DNA of 20,971 bases from SIG710 sp045596925 (GTDB lineage Bacteria > Bacillota > Clostridia > Oscillospirales > CAG-272), in the NCBI GenBank assembly GCA_045596925.1, contig JAZODH010000083.1, forward strand, positions 1 to 20,971, in the 5' to 3' direction. Position 1 is the first letter of the stretch; every line of letters starts with the position of its first letter. Shown in pieces: positions 1 through 6,685 of the stretch. Position numbers and translations under genes: made by a program. The notes beneath the pieces were generated by a model, which was given only the letters and a program-made list of their open reading frames with translations, was not told the origin of the DNA and ran no database searches.

Positions 1-7
1 GACTAAG

Positions 8-34
8 AAAAAAGGAGCCTTACGGCTCCTTTTT
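8..34. terminator. Rho-independent terminator, probably bidirectional
   Basis: The stem GGAGCC/GGCTCC is extended by A/T pairs around a 4-nt loop, with T-runs on both strands. The stop codon of the minus-strand membrane protein lies in the loop, so the hairpin forms at the very end of that message. Confidence 0.85.
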
Positions 35-295
35 ATTTTTTAGATATCTCCGCCACGCATAGTAGGCCACCAGCGCAACGCCGCACACGGCGGCAAAATA
101 TCCCAAAATAATTGCAAAAGCAATATACGCCAAGGCGTCCCAATCACGGACATAATATGCTATCACGGACAAGATGCACGCCAAGACCGACAATATGCAA
201 ATCGGCAGGAAATGCAGTTTTTTCGAACGGGATTTCGTGCACAGAAAGAATTGCAAGGAAAACACAGCTATAAAAGAAAGTATAATTTCAAGCAT
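20..295 (-). CDS. small membrane protein, 91 aa
   Basis: Not recognised as a named family. The protein has three strongly hydrophobic stretches (about residues 2-18, 27-48 and 53-80 from the chosen start), separated by a basic loop (KSRSKK) and ending in a basic tail (RRYLKNKK), so it is probably an integral membrane protein with three helices. A longer reading would begin at GTG at 304, but that codon abuts the GGGAGAAG Shine-Dalgarno sequence. The ATG at 295 sits about 8 nt downstream of it and is preferred. A near-consensus promoter lies at 390-418 and a terminator overlaps the stop codon, so it is likely a single-gene transcript. Function unknown. Confidence 0.7.
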   Translation of the reverse strand: MLEIILSFIAVFSLQFFLCTKSRSKKLHFLPICILSVLACILSVIAYYVRDWDALAYIAFAIILGYFAAVCGVALVAYYAWRRYLKNKKEP

Positions 296-389
296 CTTCT
301 GCACCTTCTCCCTTTCCCGACAATTTATAAAATTCCGCGCTTGACCCGATCCAAATTGTATTTTTCAAGTGAAAATCCGAATCCAACCG

Positions 390-418
390 ATTATACCATA
401 CCCCTCGTAAGAAGTCAA
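390..418 (-). promoter_or_regulatory. sigma-A-type promoter for the small membrane protein
   Basis: On the minus strand, TTGACT (413-418) and TATAAT (390-395) are separated by exactly 17 bp, with TGG before the -10 (extended -10). This implies a leader of roughly 85-90 nt before the ATG at 295. I saw no obvious riboswitch fold in that leader. Confidence 0.8.
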
Positions 419-500
419 GAAAAAATAGCCGACAGCAATGATCGTAACTGATACAATATTATTACTTTCGGTATTATATTTCTCTGTTTAATAGTTCTTG

Positions 501-529
501 TTGACAATGTAAAAATCTATCATTATAAT
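501..529 (+). promoter_or_regulatory. consensus sigma-A promoter for the GH10 gene
   Basis: A perfect TTGACA (501-506), a 17-bp spacer and a perfect TATAAT (524-529). The ATG at 573 follows a GGAGG at 561-565, leaving a short leader of about 37 nt. The rest of the 296-572 gap holds only this and the divergent promoter. I see no obvious cre-like or other operator. Confidence 0.9.
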
Positions 530-572
530 AAAATCGACATCAAATAATCATATCAAAATCGGAGGATCAATA

Positions 573-1910
573 ATGTCAAGACGCGACATAGCCTTAAAAT
601 ATTTTGATGAAAATGCAGATTTCATGCACTCTGTTGTAGAGCCGTCCATTGAGCGAAACAGAAAAGGAAAGGGCTTTATCACAATAGTCGACAGCGAAGG
701 TCACGCCATTGATAATGCGAAGATCTCCGTCGTTCAAAAGTCGCACGAGTTTAAGTACGGCGCGAACATTTTTATGCTTGACGAGATGGAAAGCGAAGAA
801 AAGAATAAAGCCTACAAGGACGCCTTTAAGGATCTTTTCAACATTGCCACCCTGCCCTTTTACTGGTCAGATCTTGAACGAGTTCAGGGTCAGCCCAGAT
901 ATACCGCGGACAGTCCGAAAATTTACAGGAGACCCGCCACCGATCTATGCGTGGACTTTTGTCTCAAGAACGGAATCGAGCCAAAGTGTCACTGTCTCAA
1001 TTACGAGGCTTGGATACCCAAGTGGCTGCTGGATTCGGAAATAGACCATCACAAAAAGATGCTGGAGAAGCGTTTCCGCGAGCTTGCGGAGCGTTATGCC
1101 GATGTTATTCCCTCCTGGGAGGTCACAAACGAGACGCTTACCCCCGATGATGAATATTACACCGAATTTTCAAAGTTCTACAAGGAAGATGATTTCGTTG
1201 AGTGGAGCTTCAGAATGGCTGACCGTTATTTCCCGAACAACCGATTGATAATCAACGATTTTTATCAGATCTGGGAGCCTTTCAGAAACAACCGAAGCCA
1301 ATATTTCATGCAGATCGAGCGCCTTGCCCGCAACGGAATAGCTCACCTGGATTCTATCGGAATGCAGTTCCACAGCTTTTTCCCGAAGGACAACGAAGAT
1401 AAAATGGCAAAAACCCGTTACAACCCCGTTCATCTTTATAAGGTGCTTGACAAGTACGCTCAGTTGGGCAAGAAGATCCAGATCACCGAGATGACCATTC
1501 CCGCATATTCAAGCGACGCCGAGGACGAGGACGTTCAGGCAGAGCTTATCGAAAAGATATATACCGTATTTTTCTCTCATCCCGCAATGGAAGCGATCGT
1601 GTACTGGAATCTGGTGGACGGTTACGCCGCCGCGGCGAAGCTCGGTGATATGACAAGGGGTGAAAACATCTATCACGGCGGACTCATGAACTTTGATCTT
1701 TCAAAGAAAAAGGCATACCACGTCGTAAAGAGGCTATTTTCGGAAAAATGGCATACCGAGGAAAACGGCACAACCAATGATAGCGGAAAATTTGATTTCA
1801 AAGGATTCTTTGGGGATTACGACGTTGAGATCACCCATGACGGTAAAACCGTAACCAAACAGATCAAATTGTCGCAAAGCAAGAACAATCTTATAAAAAT
1901 CATGATATAA
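573..1910 (+). CDS. glycoside hydrolase family 10, endo-1,4-beta-xylanase-like
   Basis: GH10 enzymes are retaining glycosidases that cut beta-1,4-xylan or xylo-oligosaccharides. The protein has 445 aa. Residues about 31-65 resemble the small beta-rich domain found before some GH10 barrels (GFITIVDSEG), followed by a TIM barrel at about 65-375. The acid/base glutamate is E187 in WEVTNE and the nucleophile is E306 in IQITEMT. H140, H267 (GMQFH) and W345 (VYWNLVDG) match conserved active-site positions. A short C-terminal beta domain (about 390-445, GFFGDYDVEI) resembles carbohydrate-enzyme tail modules. There is no signal peptide or membrane anchor, so it is probably cytoplasmic and acts on imported oligosaccharides. 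It is monocistronic, with its own perfect promoter and a strong terminator. Family assignment is confident; the exact substrate is inferred. Confidence 0.92.
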   Translation: MSRRDIALKYFDENADFMHSVVEPSIERNRKGKGFITIVDSEGHAIDNAKISVVQKSHEFKYGANIFMLDEMESEEKNKAYKDAFKDLFNIATLPFYWSDLERVQGQPRYTADSPKIYRRPATDLCVDFCLKNGIEPKCHCLNYEAWIPKWLLDSEIDHHKKMLEKRFRELAERYADVIPSWEVTNETLTPDDEYYTEFSKFYKEDDFVEWSFRMADRYFPNNRLIINDFYQIWEPFRNNRSQYFMQIERLARNGIAHLDSIGMQFHSFFPKDNEDKMAKTRYNPVHLYKVLDKYAQLGKKIQITEMTIPAYSSDAEDEDVQAELIEKIYTVFFSHPAMEAIVYWNLVDGYAAAAKLGDMTRGENIYHGGLMNFDLSKKKAYHVVKRLFSEKWHTEENGTTNDSGKFDFKGFFGDYDVEITHDGKTVTKQIKLSQSKNNLIKIMI

Positions 1911-1917
1911 CAGGATA

Positions 1918-1951
1918 CAGCCTCTCATTTTGAGAGGCTGTTTGTTCTTTT
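1918..1951. terminator. convergent terminator shared by GH10 and membrane-protein genes
   Basis: A perfect 10-bp stem (1918-1927 with 1931-1940) has a TTT loop, followed on the plus strand by a T-rich tail to 1951. The left arm includes the stop codon of the minus-strand gene ending at 1925, so one hairpin is built partly from coding sequence. Confidence 0.88.
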
Positions 1952-2278
1952 TATGAAATAGACGGCAAGGACCGCCGCGCAGCATATGAACGGCGAAACG
2001 TAGTCGGAGATCAGTCCGCCTATGGTGGCGTTTTCCCAGTGAGGGGACGTGAAATAAAGGTAAGTTCCCCAAAGTGCAAGCGCGCCTGTGACGACAACGG
2101 GAATTGCCGAGACCCAAGCGTTCTTCCCTGCTCTGCACAGCAATATCTGTGCCGAAAGAGACGGAATCATGCGGAGGATCAGCAACATGGCGCTGTTCCA
2201 CTGAGCAAATGGCCAGAAAAGCAAGACAAGAGGCAAAATGGTGAAAGTCAAAAGCAGTATGTTGGTCGTCTTTTTTAT
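1925..2278 (-). CDS. small integral membrane protein, 117 aa, apparent AUA start
   Basis: Family not recognised. The sequence is hydrophobic nearly throughout, with probably three or four membrane helices and the motif WPFAQWNSAMLL near the start. A TTG at 2251 opens the frame only if the N-terminus is cut inside the first hydrophobic segment. Extending upstream in frame gives KKTTNILLL before the helix, and that extension begins with codon ATA at 2278, five bases after a strong AAAGGAGG. No ATG, GTG or TTG sits at a usable distance from this Shine-Dalgarno sequence. The site follows the tag stop codon by 17 nt, so the two genes are probably cotranscribed. The start may be a real AUA initiation, or an ATG mutated or misread as ATA. 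Confidence 0.6.
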   Translation of the reverse strand: MKKTTNILLLTFTILPLVLLFWPFAQWNSAMLLILRMIPSLSAQILLCRAGKNAWVSAIPVVVTGALALWGTYLYFTSPHWENATIGGLISDYVSPFICCAAVLAVYFIKRTNSLSK

Positions 2279-2295
2279 GCAGTCCTCCTTTATAA

Positions 2296-2844
2296 TTACT
2301 CTTTATACAAAAAACAGCTCTTTTCGTGGGAATAAATCAAGCCGACAGCTTGCAAATAGGAATAAATTATTGTTGAACCGACGAATTTCATCCCTCTTTT
2401 TTGCAGATCGGAGGATATTGCATCGGACAGCGAATTTGTGGTTTTATCGGTCTCAAACAGTATCTTATCTCCAACAAAAGTCCTCAAATAATTGAAAAAC
2501 GAGCCGTACTCGCGCACGATCTCTTTGAAAATCCGTGCGTTGCCCACGCTTGCACTTATCTTGCGGCGGTTTCGGATTATTTCTTTATTTTGTGCAAGCT
2601 CCGCCATTTTTTCGTCGCCATACAAGCAGACCTTTTCTATATCAAAATCATCGTAGGCCCGTCTGAAGCTTTCTCTTTTGTTCAACACGCACTCCCAGGA
2701 AAGTCCCGCCTGAAAGGATTCAAGGATCAGCATTTCAAAGAGATACTTATCATCAAAATTCGGTTGGCACCATTCACGGTCGTGGTACTCCACGTATAGT
2801 GGATTTTTTTCGTTGCACCAGGTACATCTTTTCTTTTCGCTCAT
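2296..2844 (-). CDS. tag: DNA-3-methyladenine glycosylase I
   Basis: This enzyme excises 3-methyladenine from alkylated DNA in base-excision repair. The protein has 182 aa, close to the E. coli Tag length. It begins RCTWC followed by PLYVEYHDREW. C7 and H21, together with H173 and C177 in the C-terminal HEKSC, correspond to the structural zinc site of E. coli Tag (Cys4, His17, His175, Cys179). E42 in LESFQAGLSW matches the conserved active-site glutamate. KRGMKFVGSTIIYSYLQAVG is the conserved C-terminal block. The RBS AAAGAGG lies 6 nt before the ATG. I found no convincing promoter in the 87-nt gap upstream, so it may be read from the promoter of the 67-aa gene. It is followed closely by the AUA-start membrane protein. 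Confidence 0.95.
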   Translation of the reverse strand: MSEKKRCTWCNEKNPLYVEYHDREWCQPNFDDKYLFEMLILESFQAGLSWECVLNKRESFRRAYDDFDIEKVCLYGDEKMAELAQNKEIIRNRRKISASVGNARIFKEIVREYGSFFNYLRTFVGDKILFETDKTTNSLSDAISSDLQKRGMKFVGSTIIYSYLQAVGLIYSHEKSCFLYKE

Positions 2845-2931
2845 TGTAAACCTCTTTGATTTTACTTGATATCGACGTATTGCTTACACCGATACAACGC
2901 GGTTCTGTTCGACAAATTGGAATTTTTCAAA

Positions 2932-3135
2932 TCAAATATAATATTTACCGTCTGAGGTTTTATGAATTATATTTGTTTCAACCAACTTTTCCGTAACACG
3001 CTTAAATCCGTTAGGATTGATTACTCCTGCTTCTGCCAATGTTTTGGCTGATTCCTCAGAAGTCGCACCGCACATCTTCAACTTTTTTATAATTACATTT
3101 TTTCTAGTGAGTGGGATTGGCGGAAAGAATGCCAT
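2932..3135 (-). CDS. 67-aa winged-helix-like protein of unknown role
   Basis: The ATG at 3135 has an excellent AGGAGG about 8 nt upstream and an extended -10 promoter (3178-3206), so this is very probably a real small gene. The sequence starts MAFFPPIPLTRKNVI, then has a predicted helical part (KKLKMCGATSEESAKTLAEAGV). It ends with VTEKLVETNIIHKTSDGKYYI, which resembles the recognition-helix and wing of winged-helix modules. It is too short for a complete regulator unless it dimerises. It is the first gene before tag and could be cotranscribed with it. The family is not recognised and the DNA-binding idea is an inference from pattern only. Confidence 0.65.
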   Translation of the reverse strand: MAFFPPIPLTRKNVIIKKLKMCGATSEESAKTLAEAGVINPNGFKRVTEKLVETNIIHKTSDGKYYI

Positions 3136-3177
3136 AGTATTATCCTCCTGTCAAATTCAAGTTTATCTATCGGTTGT

Positions 3178-3206
3178 ATTATACCATAAATTTCAACAAA
3201 AGTAAA
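3178..3206 (-). promoter_or_regulatory. extended -10 promoter for the 67-aa gene
   Basis: The minus strand carries TATAAT (3178-3183) preceded by TGG, and a weaker -35 TTTACT (3201-3206) 17 bp away. It points at the 67-aa gene and probably serves tag and the membrane protein beyond it. Confidence 0.7.
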
Positions 3207-3220
3207 TAGCCGATTAAAAT

Positions 3221-3287
3221 CGGGAGGCTGATAGCTTCCCCTACAAAAGAATCGCGTCGCACCGTAGGGGAGGATATTATCCTCCCG
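3221..3287. repeat. palindromic intergenic repeat-like element with two hairpins
   Basis: The ends are a perfect 7-bp inverted pair, CGGGAGG (3221-3227) and CCTCCCG (3281-3287). Inside are hairpin A (3222-3229 with 3233-3240, one G-T pair), hairpin B (3268-3275 with 3279-3286, perfect) and a central pair CCCCTAC/GTAGGGG (3238-3244 with 3264-3270). The central pair overlaps both hairpins, so the folds exclude one another. No ORF lies inside. The look is that of a non-autonomous, dispersed intergenic repeat of Firmicutes genomes, but only one copy is in this window. Confidence 0.6.
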
Positions 3288-3293
3288 CAAAAC

Positions 3294-3320
3294 AAAAAGC
3301 TCTGCATAGCAGAGCTTTTT
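3294..3320 (-). terminator. terminator of the rplM-rpsI operon
   Basis: A 12-bp stem (3294-3305 with 3309-3320) has a 3-nt loop and ends in a T-run on the minus strand. It is 19 bp beyond the rpsI stop codon. Confidence 0.9.
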
Positions 3321-3339
3321 GTATATAAGAAATAGTAAA

Positions 3340-3744
3340 TTATCGCTTACTAAACTGAGGAGCACGGCGAGCAGCCTTGAGACCGTACTTCTTTCTTTCC
3401 TTCATACGAGGATCGCGAGTGAGAAGTCCTGCCTTCTTGAGGAGTGCTCTATATGCTTCAGCATCAGCCTGAAGGAGTGCACGAGCCGCACCGTGGCGGA
3501 TAGCACCTGCCTGGCCGGAAATACCGCCGCCGCAAACGTTAGCGATGATATCGAACTTGCCTTCTGTGCCTGTGATTCCAAAGGGCTGGTTAACGATGAG
3601 CTTCAGTGTTTCGAGACCGAAGTAATCGTCAATGTCACGACCGTTGATCGTTACCTTACCTGTTCCGGGAACAAGTCTTACGCGTGCAACGGAATGCTTT
3701 CTTCTGCCTGTACCGTAAAAATAGGGCTTAGCGCTTGTATACAT
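3340..3744 (-). CDS. rpsI: 30S ribosomal protein S9
   Basis: S9 is a small-subunit protein whose basic C-terminal tail reaches the P-site tRNA. The 134 aa cover the full family length. Diagnostic stretches are YGTGRRKHSVARVRL near the N-terminus, GGGISGQAGAIRHG in the centre, and the tail ending APQFSKR, with the conserved final SKR. The start ATG at 3744 follows a GGAAGGACGG-type site. It lies 20 bp downstream of rplM, the classical L13-S9 pair, and the pair is read from the promoter at 4238-4266. Nothing is missing or unusual. Confidence 0.98.
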   Translation of the reverse strand: MYTSAKPYFYGTGRRKHSVARVRLVPGTGKVTINGRDIDDYFGLETLKLIVNQPFGITGTEGKFDIIANVCGGGISGQAGAIRHGAARALLQADAEAYRALLKKAGLLTRDPRMKERKKYGLKAARRAPQFSKR

Positions 3745-3764
3745 TAGTTATTACCGTCCTTCCA

Positions 3765-4193
3765 TTAAAACTCATAAGGAGTAGGCTTCTGTGCCTGCTG
3801 ATTATGCTCGCTGCCGGCATAAACCTTAAGGCGAGTAGCAGATGTTCTGCCGATGGTGTTGTGGGGAAGCATGCCCTTTACTGCAAGCTCCATTGCCATC
3901 TCGGGCTTTGTTGCCATCAGGGTCTTGTAGTTTACTTCCTTGAGACCGCCGATGTAGCCGGAATGGTGACGATAGTACTTCTGCTCAAGCTTCTTACCTG
4001 TAAGAACAGCCTTGTCAGCGTTGATGATTACAACGTATTCACCGCAGTCAACGTGGGGTGTGAACTCGGGGCGGTGCTTACCTCTGAGAATGGTAGCAGC
4101 AGCAACTGCTGTCTTACCGAGAGGCTTACCTGCCGCGTCAAGAACATACCACTTACGCTCTACGGTTTCTTTCTTTGCCATAAATGTAGACAT
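3765..4193 (-). CDS. rplM: 50S ribosomal protein L13
   Basis: L13 is an early-assembling large-subunit protein. The 142-aa reading starts MSTFMAKKETVERKWYVLDA. Family features visible are GKTAVAAATILRGKH, VIINADKAVLTGKK, YRHHSGYIGGLKE and the C-terminal NQQAQKPTPYEF. A longer reading from 4217 is possible, but the ATG at 4193 lies about 9 nt after a GGAGG and fits the family N-terminus, so it is preferred. It is the first gene of the rplM-rpsI operon and has a perfect promoter about 45-70 bp upstream. The roughly 40-nt leader shows no obvious autoregulatory fold that I can defend. Confidence 0.98.
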   Translation of the reverse strand: MSTFMAKKETVERKWYVLDAAGKPLGKTAVAAATILRGKHRPEFTPHVDCGEYVVIINADKAVLTGKKLEQKYYRHHSGYIGGLKEVNYKTLMATKPEMAMELAVKGMLPHNTIGRTSATRLKVYAGSEHNQQAQKPTPYEF

Positions 4194-4237
4194 TTTAAAA
4201 ATCCTCCGTAAATACATTCAGTAATTTTGACCTGCAT

Positions 4238-4266
4238 ATTATAACACGCCCGACAGATTTTGTCAA
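4238..4266 (-). promoter_or_regulatory. consensus promoter of rplM-rpsI
   Basis: On the minus strand a perfect TTGACA (4261-4266) and a perfect TATAAT (4238-4243) are separated by 17 bp, as expected for a highly expressed ribosomal-protein operon. Confidence 0.92.
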
Positions 4267-4411
4267 CCCCTTTTGGAAAGAAATTTTGATTATTTTGATT
4301 TAGATTTTTAATAGCTCTTGTTTTCGCCGTTTTTTATATGTTTTTCTCTTGTTTTCTCGTTTGCAAATTTTAATTTTACCTTTTGTTTTTTGGTAAAAAT
4401 GTCAAAATTGC

Positions 4412-4440
4412 TTGATTTTTTTGGTCGAATGTGCTATAAT
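4412..4440 (+). promoter_or_regulatory. promoter of the PHP-domain gene
   Basis: TTGATT (4412-4417), 17 bp, then TATAAT (4435-4440) preceded by TGC (extended -10). The AAAAGGAG ribosome binding site begins at 4461. Confidence 0.8.
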
Positions 4441-4477
4441 CACGGTGTAAAAACGTACCGAAAAGGAGATGAATATT

Positions 4478-5302
4478 TTGACCGACACGCTTATAACAAA
4501 TGAAAAGTTCAAGATCGACCACGATCTTCATATTCACTCAAAGCTCTCGTCCTGCTCGGGTGACCGCGAGCAGAATGCGGAGCGCATTTTAAAATACGCC
4601 CTCGACAACGGCTTCAAGGAAATCTGCGTCACCGACCACTTCTGGGACAGCGAAAAGGTTCCCTGCACGATTCCCTGGTACGAGCGTCAGGATCTCCGTC
4701 ACGTTTCGGAAATTCTTCCCCTGCCCCAGGCAGAGGGCGTCAAATTCATGTTCGGATGCGAGACAGAGCTTGACAGCCATCTGACTCTCGGAATATCCCC
4801 CGACTCCTACGACAAGTTTGATTTTATCATTATTCCCACGACGCATCTTCACATGCCGGGATATGGCGACAAGACCTCGATCGGCGACAGAGCAAAGCTT
4901 TACGTTGAGCGTCTTGACGCGGTGCTTGACATGGACCTGCCCTTTAGCAAGATCGGAATCGCTCATCTGACCTGCCCTTTGATGGCGCACAACAGAAAAA
5001 CAGATCCTATGGAACACGTAAAGATCATTGACGCAATAAGCGACGCGGAGCTGACACGAGTGTTTACAAAGCTGGCGAAACGCGGTGCGGGCTTTGAGCT
5101 GAACACCGATTTTGCAAGATACACCGAGCCGGAATTTCTTGAGGGAGCGCTCAGGCCTTACAGAATAGGCAAGGCCTGCGGTTGCAAGTTTTATCTCGGC
5201 TCGGATGCTCACCACCCCGCCGGGCTTGACGACGCCATGAGGCGTTTTGAGCAGATAGTAACGCTTCTTGATCTCAAGGAAAGCGACAAATTTTACATAT
5301 GA
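4478..5302 (+). CDS. PHP-domain metal-dependent phosphoesterase (histidinol-phosphatase-like)
   Basis: The PHP superfamily comprises metal-dependent phosphoesterases, including HisK-type histidinol phosphatases. Numbering from the TTG start, H18 and H20 (DLHIHS), D53-H54 (VTDHFWD), E95 (GCETE), H123/H125 (THLHMPG) and D243/H245 (GSDAHH) form the expected tri-metal ligand set. The 274 aa match single-domain PHP enzymes. An ATG at 4469 directly abuts the AAAAGGAG and leaves no spacer, while the in-frame TTG at 4478 lies 9 nt after it, so I chose TTG. No his genes are nearby, so histidinol phosphate is only one candidate substrate. The gene has its own promoter and terminator. The superfamily is certain, the substrate unknown. 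Confidence 0.88.
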   Translation: MTDTLITNEKFKIDHDLHIHSKLSSCSGDREQNAERILKYALDNGFKEICVTDHFWDSEKVPCTIPWYERQDLRHVSEILPLPQAEGVKFMFGCETELDSHLTLGISPDSYDKFDFIIIPTTHLHMPGYGDKTSIGDRAKLYVERLDAVLDMDLPFSKIGIAHLTCPLMAHNRKTDPMEHVKIIDAISDAELTRVFTKLAKRGAGFELNTDFARYTEPEFLEGALRPYRIGKACGCKFYLGSDAHHPAGLDDAMRRFEQIVTLLDLKESDKFYI

Positions 5303-5334
5303 CAAAAATGACCGCCACGGGCGGTCATTTTTGT
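5302..5334 (+). terminator. terminator of the PHP gene
   Basis: A 15-bp stem (5302-5316 with 5320-5334) has an ACG loop and a TTTTTG 3' arm. It begins at the last base of the stop codon. Confidence 0.9.
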
Positions 5335-5385
5335 TTCTCCTCCATCATATGATTTACCATAAAACAAACGGAGGGTAAAATCCAT

Positions 5386-6342
5386 ATGAGTACAAACACA
5401 TACACGCCCGAGGGGACGAGGCTCTGCACCCCCGAAAACAGAGAGTACATAACATCGGTCACGGGACTTGAGCGCGCCATGGCGAACGGAAAGATACTTG
5501 AAGGCATGGCGGTCCTTTGCGATTCGGAGCTTAATCTGCACGTTGACCTTTACGGAACAAAAGGCATAATCGAAAAAAACGAGGCAGTATATTGCCGTCA
5601 GGGCGAGGTCTTAAAGGATATTGCGATCATTACGCGTGTGGGAAAGCCCGTATGCTTTAAGGTAATGAGCGTTGAAAAAACAAAAAGCGGCGTGGTTGCG
5701 CATCTTTCGAGGCGGATGGCACAGATGGAATGCGAACGGAATTTTCTCGCAGATCTGATCCCGGGGGACATCATCCCCGCAAAAGTCACGCACTTAGAGC
5801 AATTCGGCGCATTCGTTGACATCGGATGCGGGATCTCTTCCCTGCTCTCGGTGGACTGTATTTCCGTATCCCGCATCTCCCATCCCTCAGACCGTCTCAA
5901 AAACGGCATGATGATCGACGTCATCGTCAAAAACATTGACGAGACGAACGGGCGCATTTTCGTCAGCCGTCGGGAGCTTCTCGGAACATGGGAAGAGAAT
6001 GTGGAGTTCTTCAATGTAGGTCAGACGGTGGCGGGGATAGTGCGAAGTATTGAAAGCTATGGCATCTTCATTGAGCTGACCCCGAATCTTGCGGGCCTGG
6101 CTGAGCTGAGAGACGACCGTCCGGGCATGGACGTACAGATCGGAAGCACGGCCACTGTATTTATAAAAAACATCATTCCCGAAAGAATGAAGGTCAAGCT
6201 GGTGCTCATCGACCTGTCAAAGGACGAACCGCCGATGCCTCCTCAAAAGGTGTTTGTCGACCCGGGTGAGGTTAAGCATATGTCATCGTGGCGGTATTCC
6301 CCGTTCTGCTGTGACAGGGTCATCGAAACGGTGTTTGATTAA
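5386..6342 (+). CDS. S1 RNA-binding-domain protein (ribosomal S1-like)
   Basis: The 318-aa protein is built from three S1-type OB folds. The first, divergent one is at about 36-112. The second, most typical, is at about 122-197 (PGDIIPAKVTHLEQFGAFVDIGCG, ending GRIFVSRREL). The third is at about 208-285 (VGQTVAGIVRSIESYGIFIEL). A proline-rich C-terminal tail follows. S1 domains bind single-stranded RNA, and short S1-like proteins of clostridia are usually annotated as ribosomal protein S1 homologues, although they have fewer repeats than the six of E. coli S1. GGAGGG ends 10 nt before the ATG. I could not find a convincing promoter in the short gap after the PHP terminator. The role in translation or RNA decay is inferred from the domain only. 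Confidence 0.85.
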   Translation: MSTNTYTPEGTRLCTPENREYITSVTGLERAMANGKILEGMAVLCDSELNLHVDLYGTKGIIEKNEAVYCRQGEVLKDIAIITRVGKPVCFKVMSVEKTKSGVVAHLSRRMAQMECERNFLADLIPGDIIPAKVTHLEQFGAFVDIGCGISSLLSVDCISVSRISHPSDRLKNGMMIDVIVKNIDETNGRIFVSRRELLGTWEENVEFFNVGQTVAGIVRSIESYGIFIELTPNLAGLAELRDDRPGMDVQIGSTATVFIKNIIPERMKVKLVLIDLSKDEPPMPPQKVFVDPGEVKHMSSWRYSPFCCDRVIETVFD

Positions 6343-6346
6343 AATT

Positions 6347-6384
6347 ATCCCCGACGGATTTATGAAAATCCGTCGGGGATTTTT
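6347..6384. terminator. convergent terminator between S1-like and zinc-ribbon genes
   Basis: A perfect 15-bp stem (6347-6361 with 6366-6380) has a 4-nt loop and TTTT on the plus side. On the minus side the distal sequence AATTTTAA gives a weaker tail, so it probably serves both genes. Confidence 0.88.
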
Positions 6385-6668
6385 CAGTTATTATAGTCGT
6401 ATTTGCAGAACGGACATTTGGGATAATCGAAATCATGGGTCTTTCCGCAGTTGGGACATTGCTTTTGAGGCGTGGTCTCGTCGCAATTCTCAGCCAAAAA
6501 GAATTCTATCTTTCCGCATCCTGTGCAAGTGTAAACATCAACCTCCATAGCACCTGCCATAAGATTCGGGAGATCCCCCAGAAACCAACCCGTTTTGCCA
6601 AGCTGGATCTTTTCCCTTTTAATATAGCGCATTTCTTTATCGCATCGAAGACAATTCATTTCTTTCAT
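6384..6668 (-). CDS. zinc-ribbon protein, 94 aa
   Basis: Four CXXC pairs are visible: C6/C9, C48/C51, C71/C74 and C85/C88. They suggest two four-cysteine zinc sites or ribbons. The central segment EKIQLGKTGWFLGDLPNLMAGAMEV is typical of a small clostridial zinc-ribbon protein of unknown function that I have seen only as hypothetical. Three ATGs lie near the start. The one at 6668 has the best distance (about 9 nt) from AAAGGA, so I use it rather than 6677. The gene starts 17 bp after the second ABC permease on the same strand and is likely the last gene of that transcript. It is possibly nucleic-acid or protein binding. Confidence 0.75.
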   Translation of the reverse strand: MKEMNCLRCDKEMRYIKREKIQLGKTGWFLGDLPNLMAGAMEVDVYTCTGCGKIEFFLAENCDETTPQKQCPNCGKTHDFDYPKCPFCKYDYNN

Positions 6669-6685
6669 TATCATCATTCCTTTCT

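Noticed and set aside
3093..3365. 90-codon minus frame through the palindromic repeat and rpsI terminator
   Set aside because: It overlaps the end of rpsI, the terminator, the repeat and the 67-aa gene's promoter, and has no ribosome binding site.
4589..5305. 238-codon minus frame opposite the PHP gene
   Set aside because: It has no ribosome binding site or recognisable motif, whereas the plus strand has the PHP metal ligands.
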